Source: Ovis canadensis
Taxonomy: Eukaryota; Chordata; Mammalia; Artiodactyla; Bovidae
Length of the DNA: 64,000 bases
Direction: 5' to 3'
Assembly (NCBI RefSeq): GCF_042477335.2
Contig: NC_091262.1
Location: 43,993,001 to 44,057,000 of the forward strand
How positions within the stretch are numbered: position 1 is the first letter of the stretch; each line of letters opens with the position of its first letter. Below the pieces are notes generated by a model, which was given only the letters and a program-made list of their open reading frames with translations, made no database searches and was not told where the DNA came from. Positions 20,230 to 32,100 of this stretch are shown here, one piece after another. The position numbers were made by a program, and so were the translations under genes.

Positions 20230-23134
20230 GAATGTTATACAAATTAGTTTATTTTGCCTTTTAGTAGGATAATTCCAAAATTTAACTGGAAGATAAGCAC
20301 AGAAGCTGCTGGGACATGGAAGGAAAAGAGTCACTTGGCAATACCCCGAGTCCTCCACTGCTGGCATCCAGCCTCCCAGAACACAGGCAGGAAGGCAACA
20401 GCATGCAAAGTGAGGAGTAGGGATTTGTGCAGTAATACAAACGTTTAGTTAACAACAGCGGACTGGCTATTTGCCTAGAGTACTTCCTATATTGATATAA
20501 CATAGAAGCCAGAGCCGTTCCCAGCAATCAACAGTCCTGGCTGGTGTGGGACAGCTGTCAGCATGACTGCAAGTAGCCCCAAGGCTACCTGGGGTAAGAA
20601 GTGGGCCCACGTGTACACAGGGGAAGTCAGTGATGGTCAAGACTGGAAGTCAGAGAGGGTACAGACATGAACAGTGGTTCTGGAGGCTCAGGTTTACATA
20701 CACACGAGAGACCATGTTATACAAAATAGATGTACATAATCTAGAAAACCTTGATAAAAATAGCCTATAAAAATATAAACTGTAGTGAAAATATACAAAA
20801 ATATAAACAAATGTTCAACCCATAAAAAAAGAACTCACCAACATGAAAGCTGGCAGTTCCCACCTGGTGTGATAAGGGCGGCTCCCCTGGCCGTGGTGTG
20901 CGCGTCTGGGAAGCTGGCTGAAGGCTGCCCCGCCCCAGGCTGGGATGGAGGCAGCGCCTGTCAGAAGGGGAGGATACGGAGCTACTCTTTCCTCCGCGGC
21001 ACAAGGAGAAGGGAAGCACTGGCTCGAAGTAGTGGGGACAGCCCCGACAGCTGTGGAGAAGGAGTTGGCCCCATCCTGTCCCCAGTCTGCAATCGGGTCA
21101 GGCAATGCCTCTCCCACCTCTGCACAAGCAAGTGTTCCTGGCCCATTCCCTCCATGACCTCTCTCTGCTCTCCCACACCCACTGCCTGGCCACTGACGGC
21201 GACAGCCTGGAAATACACCCCACTGACCGCTCGGGGAACGGCCGACACCAGGGGCTTCAGCCACACACGGCAGGTGCCCAGGCCCAATTCAGGTGCTTGT
21301 AAGATAAGTCTTTTCAAGGCAGGGAGGACAAAACAAGCCTATTGCTGAAGTCAGCATGTTAGAAAATCTCAAGGAAGCTGGCGCTGTCCAGCCCCATTCC
21401 TCTTGCCATCCCCAGAGGCTGCCGGCCCCTAGGCTGGCGGCAGAGGCGGGAGGCGGTCTCCACCAGCCCCAGTGGTCCTGTGGGGGTCTGTGCAGAGCGA
21501 GGCTGCAGCCTCGCCTCAGAGTGAACCCACTCACAAGACGACTTCCCGGAGACGTCTGGCCTCAACTCCTGAAGACCAAAACAATAACATACATTTTGAT
21601 ACTTACATATGGAGGCCAGCTCCCTGGACACAGTGAAAAATCAAACCAACCAAAGACAGAAAAATGGAATTTGGTCTAATCTGCTGAAACGCTGTCCAGG
21701 CTACGAGACTGCTAGAACCCTGACAGTCAGAAAGGAAAAACTATGCTCATGAAAAAAAAGCACTTCTTCAAGTTACAGTGCTTCAATAATCTGAGTGTGT
21801 TTAATATCCACCAGGGGTTATTTCCAATTTTTTCCAGGTAGTGAAAAAAAAAAATCCACTAAAAACTTTTTCTTTCCTATTTGACTAATACTGTCCAGGA
21901 AAACAGCCTCACATCAGTACATCAGGGATGGTCCACAGAATGATTATGCAAAACTAATCTTCCTTGCACAGAGCCTCTTTCCAGGCCTTCAGAAAGGTCC
22001 TGCTCTAAGTATCCCAGAACTGCCTGGGCAGCCTGACACATTGGGGATGGTAGTGACCCCACAGGGGAGGACGGCTGCTGAGTACAGGATTTCTCAACGT
22101 GGCAGTGGGGACGGGACGCCCCTGGGAGGGCTCACCAAAGTTCTGACCTCAAGCGAAGGCACCTCAGGCCCTGGCAGCTGGCCTCCCACCACCCCAGCCC
22201 AGCACACTGGCTGTTCCCAAGGAAGCCACGGCTTCCAGCTGCCTGACAGCAATCACTCTGCAGCTGTACCGCCACCCTGAAAGCACTCCCGGAACAGCTC
22301 CCTGCAACCCCTCCACCAAGGCCGGCCCAGGGGAGAGCCTGCTCTGTAGGACGATGATCCACGGCTTCCTTGGAATCCCATCCACACGTGTAGAATGAGC
22401 CTAGAAAGAAAGGTTCTGCACAGATCCATCTGGAGTGATGTAGGCAGAGGAGCGAGTGTGGGGTGTCTGGAGAGCCCGGCCTTCCACCAGCAGGTTGGGA
22501 GTTACTGTCTGAAAGGCTGTGCATTGAAGGGCAGAAGCTATTCCAGAAGTGGGGCAGGGCCAGCTCCTTGAAGGCATCAGCATGAGGTCTGTGGGCTTTC
22601 CATAGGCCATTTCTGAACAAGGGATGTGCTTGCTTTCCTAAGAAAATCCCTTCTTTCACACGAGCCTTATGTCACCCAAAGCAGTCAGACCCTGGCCCAG
22701 GAGGCGTGGTGGGCGTCCTCCATGGCTACCGTTCAAAACAGTGCCTACGAGCACCCACTATGTACAGGAGCGACCACAGGGCAGATGGCCCATGGAAGGT
22801 TTCCTAAGGGCAGAGACATCAACACAGCTGACAGATACTGTAAACAGGCTCTTGAAACGAGCTAGCTCTAAGCCTGGTGAGGTACCAATCAGGCGGAAAG
22901 CATGATGGGACAGGAGCAGCATCTGCCGTGACATGCAGACGGCTGTAAACAGAGGAGACCCGAGCGGAAACGAGAAAGTGCAGTGTGGCTTTGGACGTCT
23001 GCCCAGCAGACTTCCAGAGACCCCGGATGTTACATTCTGGATGTGGAACGAGCGCAGGCGTCTCTGCAGTTCACCCTTTGGCACACTTTGGTTGCAAGGA
23101 GAGCAGCGTCCTGGGCGGGGGTGTGGGGCAGCAC
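20230..23134 (-). other. TBC1D2B: TBC1D2B 3' UTR
   Basis: About 2.9 kb between the stop codon and the polyadenylation signal, with no acceptor needed. Its distal part (20200-21900) is AT-rich. Short open frames here are not convincing genes. The 3' end near 20230 is inferred from the signal at 20248-20253. Confidence 0.75.
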
Positions 23135-26100
23135 TCAGGTGTCCTCTTCCTCGTCACTGACCAGCTCGCCTTTGTCCGGGCTGGTGTCCCGTTCGCGCAG
23201 GAAGTCCTCCCGGATGGCCTCCAGCTCCGTCAGCTCCAGCCGGACCTTCTCCAAGTGGTAGGCCCGCCGGTTCCGGATCTGCCGCAGGGGGAATGGGTTC
23301 AGGTCCCCAAAGGAGATCCCGATCAGCTTCCTAGTGGAACACAGCAGAGACAGAGCATCGGGGGGGTCAGGCGAGAGCTCAGCCTGGCCTGGGTGCCCAG
23401 GGGCATGGGGAGACGGACCCCAGACACCGTGCAGAGGGCCTGACGTGGGTGTGTCATTCAGAGGCCAGTGTGCACACAGAGGCCACAGGGCACACCCCAG
23501 ATGACGGCCTGGAACCAGTTCCACCATGCACTCCCTGCATGACATGGAACATGGGAAGCTCCCCCTTTTCAGCCCCCATTCCTCATCTGTACGCTGAGGT
23601 GACAGCAGTGCCACCTTCCACAAGGGTTTACTCGAGTCGCCGCCAGGGGCCATCAGGACTTGCTCAGCGGTGGTGGGCCTCTGCGTCCTCAGAACCTGCA
23701 TGAGGCCTGGTGCGGGGCGCCCTCAGGAAAGCGCAGCTGGACCGACTGACGGGGTGAACCGACGCACAGATGCCCCAGCGAACCTGGGGACAACTGTCAG
23801 GCCAAGTCAGTGGTGTGACAGGTATTAAGATGAAGCGTACGGAGAAGTGTGCAGTTCATAGGTTTCATACTATGCCCAGGTCTAGGCACCTACCACAGTA
23901 AATATTTAAAAATCATGGGTTTTGCCCCTTACCACTGGCCAGCAGTTTAGTAAAAATGGAACTAGAAAGTGCCCAAGGCCTGGCTATGGACCTCTGACAC
24001 CAACCATGCCACGTCTCTGCAGTTGTCACAGAGCCGGTTCCTCCACCCTGCAGCCCCTGCCCCATTCCTGCAGGCCCCAGCAGCAGGGACCAAAGGCCTG
24101 ACACTCTTACAGACCCCAGGAGAGGCTGTGATGAAACAGAAATGTCACTGGACTTCCCCCCAGCTTCCTCCCCGTTTACTCCTGCTACTCCTCAGTCACG
24201 TGGGCCATTTTACTATAAGGTGTACACAGGTGAGAAGACACACGCCCTTAGCATCCCTCCCTCTGATATTTTTAAACACCCACTTCTTAGACATGCCTCA
24301 CACCAAGCCAGATGATGCTCCTGCCAGAAGGTAAAGGGTCAGAAAACCTGGCTCTCAGAGCTGGGCTCCCCAGAGCGTGTTCCAGAGCCAGTGAGCAGGA
24401 TTGGCCTGAGCGTAGCCACAGCTCAGTGCGGCTCTCGGTGAGACAAGACGCTGGCCAGGAACGGGGAACCAGACCTGCAGGGCCAGCCCCTTTCCTCTGA
24501 CAGCTGTCAGTCATGGGTTCCATACACCTGGCATCGAGGTGTCCAGGCCCTTCCTTGCTACAGAAAAACCAAATTAGACTGATACTGTCCGCTGCCTCCA
24601 CCAGGCCGTCACTACTGCCTATTAATGCAGCCTGCGGCAGCGTGGAAACCACACCCCACTCTGCCTGGGGCCTGGAAGGTCTAATCGAGAGGTGAGAAAT
24701 GCCCTGTGTCAGCTAAGTTCAGAAGACGATACTTCGCATGTGAGAGGTCCCCAAGAGGCCTGACTCAGAGACTGGTCTAATCTTGTTTTACCCACCTCTC
24801 CTGACCACATCTGACTGGGAATTCCCTGCCTCCTCGTCTGTGGAACCAGTGTTCTGCACAGTTGCTGTTCCTTGGAACCACTGATCTGGGGAGGTTATTG
24901 AGCACTGGGGCCCTGCTACAGAGGTGGGGCCCCACCACCGCAGGCATCTGCAGTCCTGCAACACCCCCGGGGTGGTCCTGCGGCAGCCAGGACTCTGGGT
25001 CCAGGGGACCTTGACTTCCCGCAGTCACTCACCAGGTGGCGCTGCAGGAGCACGCACAACAGACCATGGCCCCGTTCCGCCTGCGTCTCTGCCACCCTGC
25101 AGGGCATCACCCACAACCCACACCAAACTGTCCCGGGCTGGAGCAGGATGCCCTCCACAGGCATTAGCTCTCGGAGTGAAGTTCACCTCACACCATTCTC
25201 GTTGTCTTGACCGGACGTGGGATTAACGAATACTCCCAAGGTTCACCCCAGGACAGGTGTTCTCGGATATCCTATTGTTGATACGGCAATAAGCCTGAAA
25301 AAATTCTGAAAACCCACTTCCCAAGCGAAAGATCCTAACAATAGTGGTGACATGTAAGGATGCCAGGTATGGCCCCAGCCAGTATCTTCTCCCAACATCC
25401 ACCTCCCTGGTCCCCTTGCCTCACTCAAGAGAACCACAGGGGAGAATGGTCCTCAGGCCCCTCTCTCTGGCTCCACCCAGCCCCTGTCCCAGGACCCCTC
25501 AGTGCTGGTGCCCTGCAGCTCCTCCTGGCTGATGCTGCCCAACCACTTCTCATGACACTGGCCGAGAAGAGAAGCCACCTTCTCTTCTTGTGAGCATCAG
25601 GAGGGGCAACTGGTGTTTGTCAAGGAGGTGGTCACCCATCAGTGGATCAGAGTCAGTTAAGTGAGTCATGACGAGCATTTTAAATATGTGATACACAGTG
25701 TAATTAGAAAATAGCAGAGGGCACAGCACAGGTCTGTATCGAGCACTGGGACTATTTCAACAAATTCTCCTGTTCCAGTAGCAGACTCTTCAGTATATGC
25801 GTCCCAGGTTGTGAGATAAAACATTCTTCTTATGGGTGGCAGTCAACAGAGCTTGAAGAACGTTAATACGCTCCAAATGTTTGTCAGTGAAAGGACTCCT
25901 GTGGTTCCCATGAGGCCACGAGTCTGCTATAGGGATCCACCCCGATACAGGGATGCAGTGAGCATTAACGGGGACTCAGTGGTTCACAGGACGTGCACCC
26001 CACTTGCCTAACCAGCAGCAGGTCCACAGAAACCCTCTGGCGAACACGCCTGGGCTGCCAGGGCCAGAGCAGCTGTGAACTGTGGTTCAGGGGACAACGA

Positions 26101-29100
26101 GGGTGGCCCAGACAGGCCCCCTATGTTTGTGGAGTGGCGGGGATGCCTGACCACTCGCTGCCCAGGCCAGAAAGCCAGGGCCCTTCCAAGTTCAAATTCC
26201 CTCTCCACTCCTTTCAAGCTGCCCACTCTGCTCTGCCTCTGGGGGCACCTCGCTCCAGGCTACCACTTCTCTCATCTGGAGCCTGGGCCTCCTGCAGCCA
26301 GTCCTGCTCCAACCAGATATGCCTTGCTCATGTCCAACCTGCAGGGACTTCCCAACACTCAGGATGAAGCAGCCTCCTGGGAAGAGTCTACAAAAGCCTT
26401 AACCACCCCGCTCTGCTCAGGCCTGGCCTCGATCCTGCCGTGCCAGCCCCACCCTGGCTGAGCCTCTGGGGCAGCTCCCTAAACATGCTGTGCCGTCACG
26501 CCCTGCACACAGGTCCTGGGTGCCCTCTGCCCAGCGGGCCCAGGCCCTGCCCCAACCAAGCCCAGTTACCCGGGTTCCCTTCACCACAACTCTGAGAAAA
26601 CCCTGCTGGAACAGCCTCACGAGCTCTCCGAGGACAGGACCTGCTCCTCACCCACCACCCTCTGTGCCTAGCAGAGGGCCTGCTAAGTGGCAGATACTCA
26701 GTAAGTGCTCGCGAGACAAGGAAGGATGTGCTTTGGTTGCTTATTGGATCAAGGATAAAAGCTCAAGGGCCCTGCTCTCCCGGATGTCTGGGGGTCCCCC
26801 GAGGACTCACCTAGCATCCAGGATAGTGCGTGTGAAGTAACGGAGGTACTTGAATATGGACATTGAATCCTGAAGTTTCAGGATCTCCTCTTCCTTGTAT
26901 TTAAAAAGTGCCAGGGCAAAGCGGAAGATAACCTGCGGAAGGACAGGGAATCCGTGAGGAGAGACGCACCAAGCTCCAGGTGCTAGCTCCAGGGTGGGAG
27001 GCCTGCCGGGGCCCTGGGAGCATGGCCTGCACGGGGGCCCTGGGGCAGACATGACCTCAGGTGCCTTTCTCAACAGAAAACCGCTTTCAACTCTCTGGTG
27101 GCGTGCAGCAACACTTCAGCCCAAACCAAGAATTTCCTTAAGGAGTAGAATGTTTGTGGACTCCTCCATATTCAGCTCACAGTTCTAGTCCATAAGCTAT
27201 ACAGGACTAGAGATACATGTTGAATTAATCAAAACCAGGGTCCTCTGATTCTCAGGACTTCCCTGGTGGCTCAGAGGTTAAAGCATCTGCCTCGAATGCA
27301 GGAAACCCAGGTTCGATCCCTGGGTCGGGAAGATCCCCTGGAGAAGGAAATGGCAACCCACTCTAGTACTGTTGCCTAGAGAATCCCATGGACAGAGGAG
27401 CTTAGTAGGCTACAGTCCACGGGGTCACAAAGAGTCGGACATGACTGAGTGACTTCACTTTCACTTTCACTCTGATTCTCACTCTTAGAAAGCTCCGCCT
27501 CCAGAGGTAGTTTTTATTTTACCTACTAAAATTAGGATCTGAATTACTGACTTCTGACTATGGGGAAAGAAAATTAAAAAAAAAATTTTTTTTTTCTGAT
27601 TTGACTCTGGGTCACTGTGTTGAGGCCAGAGAAATGGACTCTGGGTGCTCCTGCAAGTTCTAGCAGCTCTGGAACAAATTACCTCACCCACATCTAAGGG
27701 TGCTGGCTGGTCTGCAACAATGTGCATTTTCTCTTATTCAGAAAACAATACTTACAGAGTTTAAATAGTGATCCTTCTCTTAGCATCCCTACCTGTGGCC
27801 CAGTGGGAAACACTGTTTAAGCCCTGGTTGAGAACTCTTAATACTGACTGAATTTAAAAGGTGATGATGTACTATGCTGGACACAGTATGGGATTAATAT
27901 ACACACTCAAACTGCTGGTGGGAGCAGAAATTGGCAAGGCCCTTCTGCAGGCAATTTGGCATTCTCGATGAAAACTACAGGGTCTTTTGATTCTGTATTT
28001 ACCCTGGACCCAGCACATCCCCTTCCAGAACTAACCCTATGGATGCACTTGTACCTATAGAGAGACGGTGAGACAGAGTCACTATAGTGCAGTCTGAAAC
28101 AGCAGGAGACTGGAAACAAGGTGAATGTCCATTATCAAGAGACTATTTGATAAATTTCTGGTTTATCTGGAGAAGGGGATACTATGCAGAGTTTAAAAAA
28201 AAAAAAAAGAGCCAGATCTATATACCCTGATATGGAACTATCTCTAATAAATAATAAATTGAAAAATCATATTTTAGATATATATCAAATACCTTGAAAA
28301 AGAGATACAGCACATTGAGAAGAACAGTTAGGAGACTGGGAATCTCCTTTCTGCTGCACAATCTGAGTTATATGAGTTGAGTTTAACATGTATTAGTTAT
28401 TCACAAGCTGATTTTTTTTTAAAGCATACACAGACTGGGTGGGAGGCCTGTGAGCAGTAGGGCTCTGAAGCTGGCCCCCTGAGTCTACCCTGATCATCTG
28501 CTCACTCTGGGCCTCTACCTCCTCATCCATACAATGGGATAATACTGCCAGCTGTTTGAGAGAGGCTGAGGCTCAGATTGCAAACCATCGAAGCCCCTGT
28601 GCCTGGCACAGGGTTTGGCACAGACTCGTTTCTGATGAACAAGCAACTGACTGCAGTCTCCTGCAACCCCTCCGGTGGCCCCCAGTGCCACTCTGCCCCT
28701 TGGTAACCGTCGCATGTCCCAGCTAAGCCAACCACTCTGCTGCCTCTGCCACTGCCCATGGAATCATCCAGTGAGCAGACCCACCTTTGGTCCCTCATAA
28801 AGGAAAGAGTCCCATATTTTAAAGAGAATGTCGCTGACGACGCTATCCACAAACACCACCAGGAACCAGTTGAATGTGATTAGGGTGTAGTCGACTTTGT
28901 ACTGTTCAAAGTGGGCATGCAGTCGAGGCAGTTTCTCGCTCATGAGGTCTCTGAACACCCGCTGGTCCACCTGGAGAGGGAGCAAAGGGGAGAAGTGTAT
29001 GGGGGCTGCCATAGCACAGAGTGGGTCATCCAGGGCCCTGGCGGGCTGCAGGCCCATCACAATGCACAGCGGCGCGGCCGTTCCAAATGTGTGGAAGGCC

Positions 29101-32100
29101 CACCCCAGAGCGGAGGGCTCTGTGCCCCAGAAGCAGCTGACCGCACACGGAGGGCGCTCACTGAGCGCCCGCTGACTGTCATCCTTTCTCCAGGGCAGGG
29201 GGCTGGGTGCGATGGCCTGAAGCCACTCGTACACTCAAAATGCCCCATGAAAACAGCTGCTGCGGAGCCGGTGGAGCAGTCAGCCTTGCTAATCTGTATG
29301 CAAGTACAGAGGGTGCGGCTACACAGGGCCACAAACCTGAGTCCCTGGCCCAAGAGGAAGTGTGGCATCACCACATCCATTCACCAAGAATTTACTAGCT
29401 GGGTAGGGCAGTGAGGGAGCCAGGACTCCAGAGTCAGCAGCACCTGAGCTTGGCTCTTAGCTCTACTATTGACTCCAGGGTGGCCTTTGGCACACTGTTC
29501 TGGAGAGCTCTGTTTCTCATCTGGAAAACAGTAGGTCTCTTTCTCCCAGGGCTTCTGTGAAGACTATAAGAGACTCAGGTAAATACCTATCAACATAGGT
29601 TGCTGCTATCTCTCTATGCTCTGTGTCAAGCAGGGGCCAGTGCTGGGCTGAGGCTTGAATAGGGTTCAGCCCCGACCTCTAGGAGTTAATAGATGAGTGA
29701 GGAAGGAGACGTATAGACTGTTATACCAGCCGTAGCAGGCTTGGTAAAGATGTGTTTGCAGAGCATTACGGAGCCCCTTCAGGTCCCAGCCAAGTCTTGG
29801 GAGATCAGCCCCACAGCGGGGAGCACAGGACTATGGGCAGAGTGGTGTGAGGGAGGCAGCCCGGCCTGGCAGAGGCACCATGCCCCTGAGGGTCAGACTT
29901 CATCTACAGGCCAGGGGCTTTTCCAGCCTTTGTCTGTGACTCACAAGAAAACATACATCAACATCGCCCAGTCTGCATCGAACAGAAACAAATCTTTCAC
30001 AAGCATTACTTAACTTCACACAGTAGGACACACTTTGATGCCTCAATTCTAGTCTCTTCAACTTAATGTGATGAAAAACGCTACTGCCGAACCCCTATAC
30101 TGATTACTCATGTTTGAAAACTGCAGCAGGCAATGAAGGAAGAAGCATCAACAGGCTTTGGGCAGGAGAGCGATGGGGCTGGATTTGTGCTTTAGGTCTG
30201 TCTCTCCACCTGCAACAGGGGCCGAGCTAAAGGGGAGACCCATGGAGGCCCCCCCACCCAGAGCAGAGGGGATGAAAATCTGAGCCAAGGGGAGGTGGTA
30301 GGAGGAGAGGAGCATCTAGATCGGAACTACATGGAGGTAACGTCTGTAAACCATGCAGACCCTCTGCCATCAGAGGTGAGGAGGAGGGGTGCTCGGAACA
30401 CACAGGCCTCCAGAGGGCCGTGGAGAGGGCAGAGTGTGGTCCCCTGAGGCCGGATCACAGGAATGAGGGCTGGGAGACTGAGACATACTGGTGCCCGGGG
30501 GGCATCTCGAGCAGGACAACTGCAGCTCAACAGAGACCTGGGCCGAGGCTCCAGGGCCTGGGTCCAGTGAGGTCACCACTCCTCCAGCGAGCAGCGAAGC
30601 ATCAAAGAAGAAAGAGCCCCGCGCAAGAGAGCAAGCCGCCGTGCACAGCGGGCCACAGCCAGGCTGCCCAGGAGCAGCGCAGCCGCGCAGGAAACGTCGG
30701 CCTCGTCAGCGTGCCCTGAGTGGCACACTGAGATGGGAGCGGGAACTGGAGCGACTGCCTGGGAGAGCAGTCCAGCAACGCCCAGGAGACAGGAAGACAC
30801 CCTGCAGCAAGTCTGCTCCCAGGAACGGATCCCGGAAAGCCTGCCAGGCTTTCACCCGCATTATCAGTCAAGCTATGGTAGAAGGTGTGTGAATTCTTGG
30901 GATGACTGAGATGCTAAAACAACTAGCAACAATCTAGATAAATGTTGAAATGACATTTTAAAATATCCTTCCTTTTTTAAGGAGAATCTAAAGCTTTGAA
31001 AAACTCAATTGTTTACCCTTATGGGAAGGTTTTTTTTTTCTTTTTAAATATAGAAGTCATTATAGTAAAAAAAAAAATTTTTTTTTAAAGAATGTTACAC
31101 AGGTTAAGCATCACTGGTTGAAATATAAAAATTTAAAAGGCAAAATAACTTATAAAACATTATTTTCTACAGAAATGATTCTAAAGCATTGTAAAGTCAC
31201 CTTAGGGTGCACAAAGGATAAAATGCAGGAATCATGGTTGGAAACATACATTTTTGTCCAGTTTGCTTTCTGGCTAGAAGAGACAAAATTTCAAAGACCT
31301 AAATTAGATGAAATAAATTATAATTAATCTTTCTTAGAAGACTTAAACAAAAACACATAAGAAGTTATAAAACCCATCTCACGGTATGCAAAAAGTATCA
31401 CCCTCTCACCTCCTCACCTCTATCTATTCTCCACTGCTGTAAGATTCTGACAGGTGGACCAGCTACTGAAAGGCAAGTTGTCAAAACATCTTACGGGAGC
31501 ATGCGCGAGAGCCATGGCAAGCCATACCTGGGCATCCTTCCTCTTGGGTCAGTTTCTGTGGAAGCCCAGACCCTCCCACAGGGAAGGTCAGCATCACTCA
31601 CTAGTGCTGGTACTATTCCACCCCTCAGCATATGAACAGCCACCACCCATGTGCACGCACCTCACACGTGGCGCTGGCCCACCACCCATGTGCACGCACC
31701 TCACACGTGGCGCTGGCCAGTGCTGGGGACGAGAAACAACAGGAGCAGGTGCTGCCTCTGCATGCATACTAAGGCGCTCAGCTGTGTCTGACTCTGTGAC
31801 CCCATGGACTGTAGCCCGCCAGGCTCCTCTGTCCTTGGGATTCTCCAGGCAAGAATACGGGAGTGGGTTGCAGTGCCCCCTCCAGGGGAGCTTCCTGACC
31901 CAGGGGTCACACCTGCGTCCCTTACATCTCTGGCATTGGCAGGTGGGTTCTTTACCACCAGCGCCATTAGCATGCACGCACTCTGCCTTTAGAGGCTGCA
32001 AACAGCCAAGGAAGACAACAGCTGACTATTGGGCCAAGTGATGGTGATGTGATGCCTCTGCCTAGAAGGACTGGGCTGAAAGTGCCTGAGAGGAAGGGAC

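Noticed and set aside
22132..22659. A 175-codon - strand frame downstream of the TBC1D2B stop.
   Set aside because: It lies in the inferred 3' UTR with no similarity to known protein sequence and no need for an extra exon.
30491..30892. A basic Pro/Arg-rich + strand frame in a GC-rich patch.
   Set aside because: No family resemblance, and overlapping frames of similar length exist on the other strand. Treated as chance.
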